Assembly: GCA_963204995.1 (NCBI GenBank)
Contig: CAUJKL010000093.1
Coordinates: 1-35,342 of the forward strand
Length of the DNA stretch: 35,342 nt
Direction of reading: 5' to 3'
DNA from: Planctomycetota bacterium
GTDB taxonomy: Bacteria > Planctomycetota > Planctomycetia > Pirellulales > Pirellulaceae
Positions within the stretch are counted from its first letter, which is position 1. Each line of letters opens with the position of its first letter. Positions 25,067-33,988 of the stretch are shown piece after piece. Position numbers and translations under genes: made by a program. The notes beneath the pieces are model-generated. The model worked only from the letters and a program-made list of their open reading frames with translations. It made no database searches and had not been told where the DNA came from.

Positions 25067-26137
25067 GTGGCCGTACAAGTGGCGCAGTTACCGGAACGTA
25101 CATCGCTTTCATCGGCAATCGATGCCTTGTGTGTCATTGGTCATCCGAGTCGACTGGGCGGCGCGGACACCGAACTCGACCACCAAATTCACTGCTGGCA
25201 GGCAATGGGCGTCGAAGTTCACATCTGCCACACGGGTCCCCTCGATAACAATGCCCGAGCCATGCAGATGGCACAGCGTGGTTGCGTCTATCACGACTCT
25301 TGCGATTGGAAGTCGCTCGAGGGGTTGCACTGCATCTCGTTCTGCAATGGCGAGTTTCTTCAGCAGCTTCCCGAGATTCGCCGCTACGCCCGCACGACTT
25401 CGTTCGTGAACTGTATGACGTGGAATTTCGATCGTGAACTGGAGATGCAAGAGCGAGGTTTGATCGACTTTCATCTTTACCAGACCGAGCATGCATTCGA
25501 GCGAGTGAGCGCCAAGCTGAAGACGCTGGGCACCTATCGGCCGCTGCGTTTTATTCCCTATTTCCACACGGCAGACTTCCCCTATCACGACAGCAGACCA
25601 GACGACAAGTTTCGTTTCGGCAGAATCTCACGAGGCGATGCCGACAAGTTCGGCAACCGCCAGTTGTGGATCTACGAAACGATGACGGCACCGGTCTTAA
25701 AAGAAGGATTGATCGTCGGCTGGGACGACCGAGCGAGAAAGCGTTTCGGTCGCGAGCCGGATTCGTATATCCGCACCGCGCCGGAAGGAAGCATCTCGCA
25801 ACAGGACTTTTATCGGTACTGCGAAGCGATCATCATGACGACCGAGACCTTCGAGAACTTGCCGCGGGTCGGATTCGAGGCGATGGCCTCGGGTTCGATA
25901 CTGATCGTCGATAATCGCGGAGGTTGGCAGTTGCAGGTCGAAGACGGTGTGACAGGTTGGCTATGTAGAGACGATCGTGAATTCGTATACAAGGCATCGC
26001 GATGTGCGTTTGAAGCAGAAGAGCGAAGCGAAATGCGGCGGAAGGCGCGGGACCGACTGGCTGACAATTGGGGGCTCGCGCAGTCCGCACATTCTTGGGA
26101 AGCGATCTTCGAGGCGTGGCGAAGGCATGCGGTTTAG
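25067..26137 (+). CDS. GT4-family glycosyltransferase
   Basis: The 356-residue cytoplasmic enzyme should transfer a sugar from a nucleotide donor. The C-terminal half carries the GT4/GT-B donor-site pattern TETFENLPRVGFEAMASGSI followed by NRGGWQLQVEDGVTGWL, with the conserved E-x7-E-type spacing. The N-terminal part begins with a strand and a small-residue loop, VIGHPSRLGGADTEL, suited to the acceptor domain. The frame opens at a GTG (25067), since no earlier start is open; an ATG-initiated version would cut into the first domain. It is divergent from the kinase gene (128 bp) and followed, after a palindromic repeat, by the three-domain transferase gene, suggesting joint work on a surface glycan or glycoprotein. 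Confidence 0.8.
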   Translation: MAVQVAQLPERTSLSSAIDALCVIGHPSRLGGADTELDHQIHCWQAMGVEVHICHTGPLDNNARAMQMAQRGCVYHDSCDWKSLEGLHCISFCNGEFLQQLPEIRRYARTTSFVNCMTWNFDRELEMQERGLIDFHLYQTEHAFERVSAKLKTLGTYRPLRFIPYFHTADFPYHDSRPDDKFRFGRISRGDADKFGNRQLWIYETMTAPVLKEGLIVGWDDRARKRFGREPDSYIRTAPEGSISQQDFYRYCEAIIMTTETFENLPRVGFEAMASGSILIVDNRGGWQLQVEDGVTGWLCRDDREFVYKASRCAFEAEERSEMRRKARDRLADNWGLAQSAHSWEAIFEAWRRHAV

Positions 26138-26173
26138 GTGTTCCATCTCCCGTTCTACAACACCATGTTCACG

Positions 26174-26259
26174 GCCGGTGGCTGTGGCGGAGTCTTCGAC
26201 GCCACGGCTGATTGGAGTTCATGGTAGGCCGGGGCTTCGCGGACTCAGCCCCAGCCACC
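26174..26259. repeat. Palindromic element, family E (copy 1, two facing units)
   Basis: Facing units begin GCCGGTGGCTGTGGCGG (26174) and end CAGCCCCAGCCACC (26259). The right unit alone (26228-26259) contains the GGGGCT...AGCCCC hairpin. The same unit recurs, inverted, at 35130-35163. It fills the gap between the GT4 gene and the next transferase gene. Confidence 0.8.
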
Positions 26260-26292
26260 TCGTTTCATGAAGTTATTTCCTGGACGATCCTT

Positions 26293-28455
26293 ATGGATGG
26301 TTTCGTTACACTTGCCGCTGATGACTCGTATCTTCAGCGAGCCGTCATGCTCGCGATTTCCGCGAAGCGATTTAACTATCCAACGACGTTGCTCTATAAA
26401 GACGTCGATCCCTTGCGCTACGGCAGCCACTTCTTCAAGACCATTGACGTCCGCATGTCGCATCTTGACGGACAGGAGCCACGTTCAGACGCCAGTATTC
26501 ATCAACTGAAACGACACACCTATCTTCACACCGTTGAATTCGAACGCTGTGCGTTTTGTGATGCTGATTCGCTAGTGATCAAGGAACCATCCTCGATCTT
26601 CGAACTCGCCGATCCGGTGCATACTCCGGGCGCGAAGATGATTACGGAGGATATGCGATGGGGAGTCCCACCGTTCGTGGAATCGACCGTGGGGCTGGCT
26701 CGCCAGCTAGGAATCGATACTCCGCTTCAGACACTAAACGGTGGGTTTTTAGTCTGGCGTCGCGGAAATGCGGCCAGCGAATGGTTCCACGATTTTGGCC
26801 GCTGGTTCAAGGTGCTCGGTGATCTCTTTCGTACTCACGGATCGTACGGTGTGCGGGATGAATTGTGTATGGCATTCGCTTTCGCGAAGCAGGGAATTCA
26901 TTTGCCGAAGTCCGATTCGTCGATTGGGATTTGGGACGCCTCGAACATCAACTTGGATATCGAGCGGCAGGTCTTCGAATGCTTGAAAGGATACTACTGG
27001 GAAGGGCATCTGTTTCGGCCATGCATTGCGCACTTTGGTGGACGTCGAATCGATCGGAGGTATCGTGATTGTGCGGCGTACTTGAGCCGTCGCTCTGCGA
27101 TTGACCTGCCGCTATTTCAGGCACCGGTACAAAGTGAATCGCGACGATTGCGCGATCGAGCGACCTGGAGTTCGTTTTCGGTGAGTCAAGCGGAGTGTGA
27201 GCGGCTTGCTGATTTCGTTCAACAGAACAAGATCAAGTCCGTCCTTGAGTTTGGCCCAGGTGCATCGACGTGGTACTTTGCGGATGCAGGTTGCGAGGTC
27301 GTCTCGCTCGAATATGACGAGAAGTGGTTTCAACGCTGCCAGCACGCCTTTCGCGATGTGCCAAATGTTCGCATCCTCAGGTTTACGAACTCGTCTCCGA
27401 TCCGCGTTCCGCAACTCGTCAATCGTACGTTCGATTTCGCGTTCGTCGACTCGCCAGTTGGCAGCTTGTACAAAGAGCGATCTCGTTTCAACTCGTGCGA
27501 ATTCGCTGCGGAACGAACCAACCAATGGATGCTGCACGATGCGCAGCGCGTAGGTGAACGCCAGACGCTTGAAGAGTTTGAAGCAAGAGGCTGGCGCGTG
27601 GAACCGGTGCCCGTTTCACCAAAGCTGAGCCTAGTCCGACGCGGCACCGCTTCTACCGCGCCGCGTCAGCGACTGCCGCGCCCACGAATTGCCCACGGCT
27701 CGCGGCGACACTACGACTTCTCACATTGGTGTGGCCTGCCGAAAGTCTCGTGTCAGTGCATCACCTACGGCCGCCCAGCCCTGTTGAATGAAGCCGTCGA
27801 GTCGTTTCTGCGTCAGGATTATCCCGGTCCCAAAGAACTGGTCATTCTGAATGATCATCCTGAAATCTTGTTAGACGAGTTTGCAAGCGTAGAGGTTAAA
27901 GTCATCAACGTCGGCAGCCGATTCCGCACGATTGGCGAGAAACGGAATGCTTGCTGTGGGTTGTGTACGGGCGACATCATTTGTCCGTGGGATGATGACG
28001 ATATCTCCCTGCCGTGGCGAATCTCTTTCACCCTGGAACAAATGGTAAATCACCATTACTTCAAACCGGATCGGTTGTGGTACTGGGGGAACGGGCGTCT
28101 TGTCGAGAAGCAGGCCGTTGCCCATGCGATGGGGGCGTGGAGCAAGAGCCTGTTTGATGAAGTGGGCGGATATCCGCACCTTCAAAGTGGACAAGACCAA
28201 GCCATCGAAGAGCTGTTCAAGTCGAGTTCGAAACGCGATGTCCGACCGGTACAGCCCAGAGACATCTTTTATCTGTACCGTTTCCCAGGGACGGGCAGTT
28301 ATCACCTATCCGCCCACGGTTTCGGCAGCGGCTTCGACCAAGCCGAGGCATTCGTCCGACAGAATGTGAAAGCCGGGCGGTATCGAATCGAACCGTCTTG
28401 GAAACAAGATTACGTGACGATGGCGGCACTCGCGATTGCTCAGGCTAGTCCTTAG
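26293..28455 (+). CDS. Three-domain protein: GT8-like transferase, SAM methyltransferase-like, GT2 transferase
   Basis: The 720-residue protein has three parts. Residues 1-270 look like a GT-A, glycogenin-like nucleotide-sugar domain with the metal motif FCDADSLV (Asp90-x-Asp92) and TLNGGFLVWRRG. Residues about 290-450 resemble a Rossmann methyltransferase: SVLEFGPGAST (316-325), VVSLEYDEKW and FDFAFVDSPVG. Residues about 485-720 are a GT2-type domain: CITYGRPALLNEAVESFLRQ, ELVILNDH, and PWDDDD (565-570) at the metal site. The start is ATG 26293 because the upstream extension crosses the palindromic repeat. It overlaps the convergent ybaK gene by 11 bp. A role in building and methyl-capping a glycan is inferred. 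Confidence 0.78.
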   Translation: MDGFVTLAADDSYLQRAVMLAISAKRFNYPTTLLYKDVDPLRYGSHFFKTIDVRMSHLDGQEPRSDASIHQLKRHTYLHTVEFERCAFCDADSLVIKEPSSIFELADPVHTPGAKMITEDMRWGVPPFVESTVGLARQLGIDTPLQTLNGGFLVWRRGNAASEWFHDFGRWFKVLGDLFRTHGSYGVRDELCMAFAFAKQGIHLPKSDSSIGIWDASNINLDIERQVFECLKGYYWEGHLFRPCIAHFGGRRIDRRYRDCAAYLSRRSAIDLPLFQAPVQSESRRLRDRATWSSFSVSQAECERLADFVQQNKIKSVLEFGPGASTWYFADAGCEVVSLEYDEKWFQRCQHAFRDVPNVRILRFTNSSPIRVPQLVNRTFDFAFVDSPVGSLYKERSRFNSCEFAAERTNQWMLHDAQRVGERQTLEEFEARGWRVEPVPVSPKLSLVRRGTASTAPRQRLPRPRIAHGSRRHYDFSHWCGLPKVSCQCITYGRPALLNEAVESFLRQDYPGPKELVILNDHPEILLDEFASVEVKVINVGSRFRTIGEKRNACCGLCTGDIICPWDDDDISLPWRISFTLEQMVNHHYFKPDRLWYWGNGRLVEKQAVAHAMGAWSKSLFDEVGGYPHLQSGQDQAIEELFKSSSKRDVRPVQPRDIFYLYRFPGTGSYHLSAHGFGSGFDQAEAFVRQNVKAGRYRIEPSWKQDYVTMAALAIAQASP

Positions 28456-28924
28456 GCAGCGAATCCCCGTACAAAGCGAGTTCCGGCCGCTCGACTCGTT
28501 CATACTCAGCATACGCGATGCTGATGGAGATCGAATGGTCGCCAGCATTGAAGTTAATCACCGTTTCATCGCGGAGCCGCTCATCGCAATAGGTTTTCAG
28601 ACCGAAGAGTGAGCCGAAGGGCGGAATCGAGCCGGGCTTCAGGCCGGTCATTTCAAGCACTTCCTCGTGACTGGCAAATCGCATGCTCCGAGCTTTGAGC
28701 TGTTTGCGAGTGCGCTTACTGTCGAGCTTGCGATCCGCTGGCAGCACGAACATGACGAACGACGCGTCCACCTTGCAAATCAAAGCCTTTGCACCACTTG
28801 CCAGAGAGGTTCCCCGCACTTGAGCGGCTTCTTCGCTCGTAAAGACCGGTGCATGATGTGTCACGTCGAAACGAGCGTTGTTTTCTCGGAGCAAAGCGTC
28901 CAATCGATCGAATACGGTCGTCAT
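28445..28924 (-). CDS. YbaK/EbsC-type aminoacyl-tRNA deacylase
   Basis: The 159-residue cytoplasmic protein belongs to the YbaK/ProX editing family, which hydrolyses mis-acylated tRNA (for example Cys- or Ala-tRNA-Pro). Supporting stretches are THHAPVFTSEEAAQVRG (23-39), the catalytic-lysine region GAKALICKVDASFVMFVLPADRKLD, and GLKPGSIPPFGSLFGL, which carries the conserved Gly-x-x-x-Pro-Pro-Phe-Gly site. The length is normal for a stand-alone editing protein. The start is ATG 28924; a TTG 14 codons upstream is less likely. The 3' end overlaps the convergent transferase gene by 11 bp. Substrate specificity cannot be decided by eye. Confidence 0.88.
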   Translation of the reverse strand: MTTVFDRLDALLRENNARFDVTHHAPVFTSEEAAQVRGTSLASGAKALICKVDASFVMFVLPADRKLDSKRTRKQLKARSMRFASHEEVLEMTGLKPGSIPPFGSLFGLKTYCDERLRDETVINFNAGDHSISISIAYAEYERVERPELALYGDSLPKD

Positions 28925-29308
28925 CTTTTCAACCCGCGCCTGTGACGGAAGCAAGTAAACCGGCAACGAATTAGTTGCCTTCGTCGGTCGGTGCCCAAAG
29001 AGGCCGCAGCAAGTAGGCCAAATCTAACAGTTGTAGCGGTTTTGTCGACGGCGAAGCTTGGTTACATACCTTGAAATCCAGCTGGCACACCGTATGCTGA
29101 TACAGTGCATAGAAACTCGCTACATCGCTGTGCCACGACAGAGGCGTGGACGATTGGAACGTACTTCCGGCAAAGTTGCTCACACGGCAAATAGCTCGCC
29201 CCTTTGTTTCTATTGGGGTTTGCTCAATACGATGAAGACTTACCTGTTTTTCCGGCAGCTTGTGCGATTCATCAAGCGAAACTCCACAACTGTCGGCACA
29301 GAGACGCT
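28925..29308. other. Intergenic region between divergent genes
   Basis: About 384 bp without a supported gene. It holds a perfect 6-bp hairpin GGCAAC-GAATTA-GTTGCC at 28962-28979, in the leader of the YbaK-like gene, which could be an operator or RNA structure, and the sigma-54-like motif listed separately. Short open frames here show no protein-like features. Confidence 0.5.
29083..29098 (+). promoter_or_regulatory. Possible sigma-54 promoter
   Basis: The sequence TGGCACACCGTATGCT matches the -24/-12 pattern (TGGCACG-N4-TTGCW) with correct GG-N10-GC spacing and two deviations. It lies about 210 bp before the membrane protein gene and points towards it. Chance occurrence is quite possible. 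Confidence 0.25.
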
Positions 29309-30946
29309 ATGAGCGAATTTCTCTTTCAATACTATCCGGTCCACCCGACGACTTGGGTTTACTTGTCGTCGCTGTTGATGATTGGCGTGTACTTCAAGTT
29401 CAGCCGGTTTTGGAGCGTTCGCAATGTCGATCTAATCCTCTTGATCTTGTTGGCACCGGGTCTCTTAATGGTTCACTTCGGCGAACTAAGAGCGTGGCGC
29501 GAGCAAAACAGCGCCACGGTCTCAGCCACGGTTGACCAGGCGGAGGTGGCGGAGCGTTTGGGCGATGCTAGTCCGCTTTCGGCTGACGAATTCGCGAAGG
29601 CAGACGATGATACAACGGGAAGCGTCGGAGCGCCTGCTGTGCGGTCGAGCGCGATGGCAGGTCTTGATTCTGAACGGGGGAACCTGGCAGCACTCGATGC
29701 CAATCCTGTTTCCAATCCTTTGGCGACGGAAGATGGGGGTGAGTCAGCCGAGCCTGGTCCAGAGTTGCAAGTCGCGTCGCTATCTGGCAAGTCGGTCATG
29801 CTGATCGGGTACATTTGGCTGTTGAGCGTGCTGGGAATCTTTCTCGTCCGCTTGTTGCTCGATCCGACGATGGTCCGTCGGCCGTTGCTCGAACCGAATC
29901 TTTCGACAGGTGGTCTGGCTTTCATCGGCTGTTCGCTGCTTATCTTTCTGATGGCCAATGTTATCAACAGTCCAGTGGCGGAGGTCGATACCGCCGGGGC
30001 GCGAAGCGCAGACCAATTGCTTTCCGGCGTTGCGGACGCCGATCTAACTAAGTATTTGCAAAGGCACGGACCTGGTAACGCGATCTTGCATTCGATTCCG
30101 AGTTTTGTCGCGACGCCCCTTTATTGGCGCGCCGCCCAACCATCGAATGCCAGATACATTCGCATCGCCAAGACGATGGCGATCATGTCGCATCTGGCGA
30201 TCGTCGTCGGCATCGTGGCTATCGGCTATCAGCATTTCAGTAGTATGAAGACCGGAATCGGCGTGGCGACGCTGTATTTGATGTTGCCTTACACGTCGAT
30301 CATGACCGGCGAGGTCGATCACGTTTTGCCCGCAGCACTTTTGGTCTGGGCGATCCTCTGCTATCGTCGGCCACTGGCCGCAGGCAGCTTCATTGGACTG
30401 GCGATTGGTGTCGCCTACTATCCCCTTTTCCTGCTCCCGCTCTGGATCAGCTTCTATTGGCTGCGAGGATTGATGCGGTTCATCGCGGGCACCTTAGCGA
30501 CCATCGGGGTATCGGTACTATCGCTGTTGTTGGTTTCGGATGGCCTCCCGGACTTCTTGGGGAATGTTCAGACGATGTTCGGCATCTGGTGGCCGAAGAA
30601 GTTCGATTTATTGGGCATCTGGGCGCTCGGCTGGGATCCAACGTACCGCTTCCCAATTATTGCTGCGTTTGTGGCGATCAGCGTCGGATTCGCACTCTGG
30701 CCGGCGCAGAAGAATTTGGGGACACTGCTAAGCTGCTCGGCGGCCGTCATGGTAGGCACGCAGTTTTGGCACGGTTATGGTGGCGGAACTTATATGGCGT
30801 GGTTCCTGCCGCTGACCCTGCTGACGATTTTCCGGCCCAATCTGGAAGATCGCATCGCGCTGAGCGTTCTAGGCGAGGGTTGGTTCCGGCGTCGTGGCCC
30901 TCAGCTGAGCCGCATCGATCGTGCTGCCTTTACGGTGCTGCGCTAG
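29309..30946 (+). CDS. Multi-pass membrane protein, unknown
   Basis: The 545-residue protein has about 10-12 membrane segments, beginning WVYLSSLLMIGVYF and LILLILLAPGLLMVHF and ending with FWHGYGGGTYMAWFLPLTLL. A soluble acidic loop of about 110 residues (roughly 60-170) separates the second and third segments and is rich in Ala, Ser, Glu and Asp. The C-terminal half (AILCYRRPLAAGSF, YYPLFLLPLWISFYWLRG) recalls polytopic GT-C type glycosyltransferases or their relatives, but I see no decisive catalytic motif. The start is ATG 29309; an upstream in-frame extension to 29204 would place unlikely residues before the first helix. The neighbouring glycosyltransferase genes make a glycan role plausible. 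Confidence 0.72.
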   Translation: MSEFLFQYYPVHPTTWVYLSSLLMIGVYFKFSRFWSVRNVDLILLILLAPGLLMVHFGELRAWREQNSATVSATVDQAEVAERLGDASPLSADEFAKADDDTTGSVGAPAVRSSAMAGLDSERGNLAALDANPVSNPLATEDGGESAEPGPELQVASLSGKSVMLIGYIWLLSVLGIFLVRLLLDPTMVRRPLLEPNLSTGGLAFIGCSLLIFLMANVINSPVAEVDTAGARSADQLLSGVADADLTKYLQRHGPGNAILHSIPSFVATPLYWRAAQPSNARYIRIAKTMAIMSHLAIVVGIVAIGYQHFSSMKTGIGVATLYLMLPYTSIMTGEVDHVLPAALLVWAILCYRRPLAAGSFIGLAIGVAYYPLFLLPLWISFYWLRGLMRFIAGTLATIGVSVLSLLLVSDGLPDFLGNVQTMFGIWWPKKFDLLGIWALGWDPTYRFPIIAAFVAISVGFALWPAQKNLGTLLSCSAAVMVGTQFWHGYGGGTYMAWFLPLTLLTIFRPNLEDRIALSVLGEGWFRRRGPQLSRIDRAAFTVLR

Positions 30947-31132
30947 TTCGCTACAGCGGTTGTAGTGGAATGCTTCGCGTCAGCTCTGGTCGCTTCTGCG
31001 GCCCGCTCGCTGCCAACCGCTGATCTCCGTAGGAGTTCGGACGCGCGTCGCCAGCCGACTCGAAATATCGTCGCGCTGGCACGGCGAGTGCGTTGCGTGG
31101 AGTGGGGCATTGTGGCAGGAGGAGTCTGGCAA

Positions 31133-31534
31133 ATGAAGACACGAAGAATTCAATACCAAAACGGCAGGACAGAGATCGTCCGAGTACTGAGCACGGAAGA
31201 TTTAATTGCCTGGTCCGGCGATGATCCGTTGGCGTATGAGAAGAGCATTGTGTGGCTTGAAGATATTACAAAGCTGGGTTACGTGCGGGTCGTCCGCGTG
31301 TGCTGTGCGAAAAGCCGTCGTGGGCCGCTTAGGTTGAACAGCGGCGAACGAGTCGTTGGGTACGCGAAGCTCATGCCCGATGCTCCGCGAGACACGAAGA
31401 CGCAACGGTTCGCACGACGTCTGTTCTATTTGAAGAACGCGGATCGGGCAGACGCGAAAGAAAACGCGATTCCTGCGACCGCAGTTGACCCACGATCCAT
31501 CCTACCCGGAATCGCTGGAGCGACACCTGGATAA
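31133..31534 (+). CDS. Small hypothetical protein
   Basis: The 133-residue soluble protein begins MKTRRIQYQNGRTEIVRVLS and has a mixed alpha/beta look with a basic middle (VRVVRVCCAKSRRGPLRL) and a Pro/Ala-containing tail. No family was recognised. I selected ATG 31133 because GGAGG occurs about 10 bp upstream; a longer frame from 30965 has the Arg/Ser/Ala-rich composition of non-coding GC-rich DNA. It follows the membrane protein gene on the same strand with a 186-bp gap and ends 13 bp from the convergent MazG-type gene. Confidence 0.55.
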   Translation: MKTRRIQYQNGRTEIVRVLSTEDLIAWSGDDPLAYEKSIVWLEDITKLGYVRVVRVCCAKSRRGPLRLNSGERVVGYAKLMPDAPRDTKTQRFARRLFYLKNADRADAKENAIPATAVDPRSILPGIAGATPG

Positions 31535-31547
31535 CGGCGCTCTGTCG

Positions 31548-31916
31548 CTAGCTGCCGTTGTCCTCAAGCCCATACCGACCGCGATACGATTCGACCGGGT
31601 ACTTCTCCTCGTTCTTTCGCATCTTCGCTCGTAGGACTTCCGTCAGATCGACATCCAGCTCATTCGCCAACGCCAACGCATAGCAGACGACATCTGCCAG
31701 TTCCTCGCTGACGGCGTGAAGCCGCTCGGCGTCGTGGCGCAGCGTGCGCGAGTTCTCGACCGTCAACCACTGGAAGTGTTCCATGAGCTCCGCTGCTTCG
31801 ATGCTCAGCGCCATGCTGAGATTCTTTGGTGCATGGAATTGCTGCCAATCGCGATCATCGACAAAGCGGCGAACCATGGCACGAAGCTGCCCAACGGTGG
31901 TAATACGATCAGTCAC
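31548..31916 (-). CDS. MazG-like nucleotide pyrophosphohydrolase (dCTPase type)
   Basis: The 122-residue all-alpha NTP-PPase probably hydrolyses nucleoside triphosphates to monophosphates plus pyrophosphate, cleaning the nucleotide pool. Family signs are RDWQQFHAPKNLSMALSIEA, the EAAELMEHFQW helix with its E-x2-E metal site, and EELADVVCYALALANELDVDL carrying the second E..D set. Length and the C-terminal NEEKYPVESYRGRYG resemble the RS21-C6/DCTPP1 subgroup. The ATG at 31916 needs no adjustment. It is a single gene, convergent with the small hypothetical gene. Confidence 0.9.
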   Translation of the reverse strand: MTDRITTVGQLRAMVRRFVDDRDWQQFHAPKNLSMALSIEAAELMEHFQWLTVENSRTLRHDAERLHAVSEELADVVCYALALANELDVDLTEVLRAKMRKNEEKYPVESYRGRYGLEDNGS

Positions 31917-32138
31917 GGTGACCTCTGTCTTGGATAGTGATAACGAATCAGATGTAAGACTTCGCAGTCTAGCCGCTCATATCCTCAACATCTACTAGCG
32001 ACGATGCTGCTCGTCCGGATTACACCGGTGAAAACGTTCGTGCGTGAGCAACTCTTGAAATCATTGCGTGGCTACATAATTCGGCGAGGTGGTCCGCCGC
32101 CTTGCCTCAACATTGCGACCTATACTTCCTATGGATCG

Positions 32139-32166
32139 GAATTCTTACACACGAATTCTTACACAG
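32139..32166. repeat. 14-bp tandem duplication GAATTCTTACACA(C/G)
   Basis: Two adjacent 14-bp units, identical in 13 positions, lie just upstream of the small gene at 32179. The period is again a multiple of seven. The duplication changes the reading frame of any translation started at ATG 32131. Confidence 0.8.
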
Positions 32167-32178
32167 TGGGGGCAGACC

Positions 32179-32418
32179 ATGATTGTGTATGAAGACAGGA
32201 ATCGGATTGGGCATGATGCCGCACAAGACGCTTTCGACAGACTTGTTTCGGCCGCTGCACCGGCGTCGGCCATCGAACGTGCCTCGTATCTCTACGGTAT
32301 GCAGACGTTTTGTCGACAGCAGTTGAAACGCGAGCTAACGTCCGCGATGGACGCACTCGAAAGCAGCGGGTTCACCGACGACGTCCGCCAACTCAATCAG
32401 CTTGTTCCGCACGTGTGA
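32179..32418 (+). CDS. Small hypothetical protein
   Basis: The 79-residue, mostly helical soluble protein begins MIVYEDRNRIGHDAAQDAFD and includes RASYLYGMQTFCRQQLKREL. No family was recognised. The ATG at 32179 is preferred, with a GGGGG run six bases upstream; an in-frame ATG at 32131 exists but reaches it only through the 14-bp duplication. It precedes the GH88-like gene by 89 bp on the same strand. It could be a small regulatory or structural protein; the call rests on coding appearance only. Confidence 0.5.
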   Translation: MIVYEDRNRIGHDAAQDAFDRLVSAAAPASAIERASYLYGMQTFCRQQLKRELTSAMDALESSGFTDDVRQLNQLVPHV

Positions 32419-32507
32419 TGCCGTCGACACTTTAACCGACTGCAACGCATAATTTCCTCGCACGTCGACACCATGACGAGTGAGTCGCAGGCCGTTATGA
32501 TAGTTCG

Positions 32508-33884
32508 ATGCAAATCGATCTACAAATCTCGGCTCAGGCGTTGTTGCCCGCAACGCATCGCATCTTTCAACTTGCCGCGGAGAAGTCCGCAGCGCTCGAC
32601 CGTTCTTGGGACACCAAGCTCGGCACGCCCGTCTTTACCGTCGAAGGAAAGTATTCGAGTCGCGGTTGGACTGAGTGGACGCAAGGTTTTCAATATGGTT
32701 GCTTGATCCTGGCGGGTGACGCCCTCGACGATCGAGATCTAATCGAACTCGGCCGCCAGCGGACGATCGAGCGGATGCTGCCGCATGTCACGCACATCGG
32801 CGTCCATGACCACGGCTTCAATAATCTGTCGACGTACGGCAATCTCCTGCGATTGATGAATGAAGAGCGGATCGCGGAAGACGCTTGGCAGCGAACTGCC
32901 TATGAAAACGCCATCGCCGCATCGGGAGCCGTACAAGCCGCTCGTTGGTCGCCTACGAGTTGCGGCCTTGGTTACATCTATTCTTTCAACGGCCCGCATT
33001 CGTTGTTTGTCGACACCATGCGAACAACTCGCATCCTCGGCGTGGCGCATCAACTTGGTCACGTGTTAATGGGGGAGAATGACGCCAAGATCAACCTCCT
33101 CGGGCGATCAATCCAGCATGGGTTGGCCACGTCGAAATACATCGTCTTTCACGGCGACTCAGCTCACACCTACGACGTCCGCGGTCGCACGGCGCACGAA
33201 GGGATGTTCAATCGAAACGACGGCAACTTCCGAGCCCGCTCGACGCAACAAGGCTATTCGCCGTTCTCGACTTGGACGCGGGGCCTGTCCTGGGCGATGC
33301 TAGGTTATGCCGAACAGCTTGAGTTCTTGAAGACGTTGCCACCTGCTGATCTCAAGCAGGCCGTCGGACTGGCGAAACGCGAAGTCCTTGACGAGTACCA
33401 ACGCTGTGCCATCGACACCTGTGATCACTATATCGATGATGTCTCGACACAGGACGGCATCACCTATTGGGACGACGGTGCGCCAACATTGCACCGTCTC
33501 GGAGACTGGCGGTCAAAGCCGGCCGACCCATTTAACGAATTCGAGCCCGTCGACGCCTCTGCATCCGCAATCGCGGCACAAGGGCTGATCCGACTCGGCA
33601 ACTATCTTGGTCCGCGGGCCGGCAAGCGTTACTTGCAGGCGGGATTGTCCGTGGCGAAGACCCTCTTCGATGAACCGTATTTGTCAACGAAGAAATCGCA
33701 CCAGGGTCTGCTGGTTCACAGCATCTATCACTGGCCGAATCGTTGGGACCACATTCCCAAAGGCCAGAAGATCGCCAATGGCGAAGCGTCGATGTGGGGC
33801 GATTATCACTTATTGGAACTGGCGCTCTTGATCAATCGCATGGCCGAGTCGGGCACCTATCCAACGTTCTTCACCGCGAGATAG
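32508..33884 (+). CDS. GH88-like unsaturated glucuronyl hydrolase
   Basis: The 458-residue cytoplasmic enzyme has the (alpha/alpha)6 pattern of family GH88, which hydrolyses unsaturated uronic-acid residues left by polysaccharide lyases. Candidate catalytic aspartates are Asp101 in GVHDHGFNN and Asp169 in SLFVDTMRTTRIL, matching the two key Asp of characterised UGLs. Other typical stretches are QGYSPFSTWTRGLSWAMLGY, GITYWDDGAP, DASASAIAAQGLIRLG and GEASMWGDYHLLELAL. No signal peptide is present, as expected for an enzyme acting on imported oligosaccharides. Start at ATG 32508, with a weak ribosome site. Together with the UxaE-type epimerase at the other end of the window it suggests uronate use. 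Confidence 0.85.
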   Translation: MQIDLQISAQALLPATHRIFQLAAEKSAALDRSWDTKLGTPVFTVEGKYSSRGWTEWTQGFQYGCLILAGDALDDRDLIELGRQRTIERMLPHVTHIGVHDHGFNNLSTYGNLLRLMNEERIAEDAWQRTAYENAIAASGAVQAARWSPTSCGLGYIYSFNGPHSLFVDTMRTTRILGVAHQLGHVLMGENDAKINLLGRSIQHGLATSKYIVFHGDSAHTYDVRGRTAHEGMFNRNDGNFRARSTQQGYSPFSTWTRGLSWAMLGYAEQLEFLKTLPPADLKQAVGLAKREVLDEYQRCAIDTCDHYIDDVSTQDGITYWDDGAPTLHRLGDWRSKPADPFNEFEPVDASASAIAAQGLIRLGNYLGPRAGKRYLQAGLSVAKTLFDEPYLSTKKSHQGLLVHSIYHWPNRWDHIPKGQKIANGEASMWGDYHLLELALLINRMAESGTYPTFFTAR

Positions 33885-33988
33885 GGATGCAGCCGGAACG
33901 ATGCCGCTGACTAACCATCAGATGCGTCCGCCGAAGCTACCGCGAGTCTGTAGTCAAACCGGGAGTCACATGCGATTTCGTATAGACT

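Noticed and set aside
28971-29183. 70-codon minus-strand frame between ybaK-like and membrane protein genes
   Set aside because: No ribosome site, no family features; the region is better explained as promoter and leader DNA.
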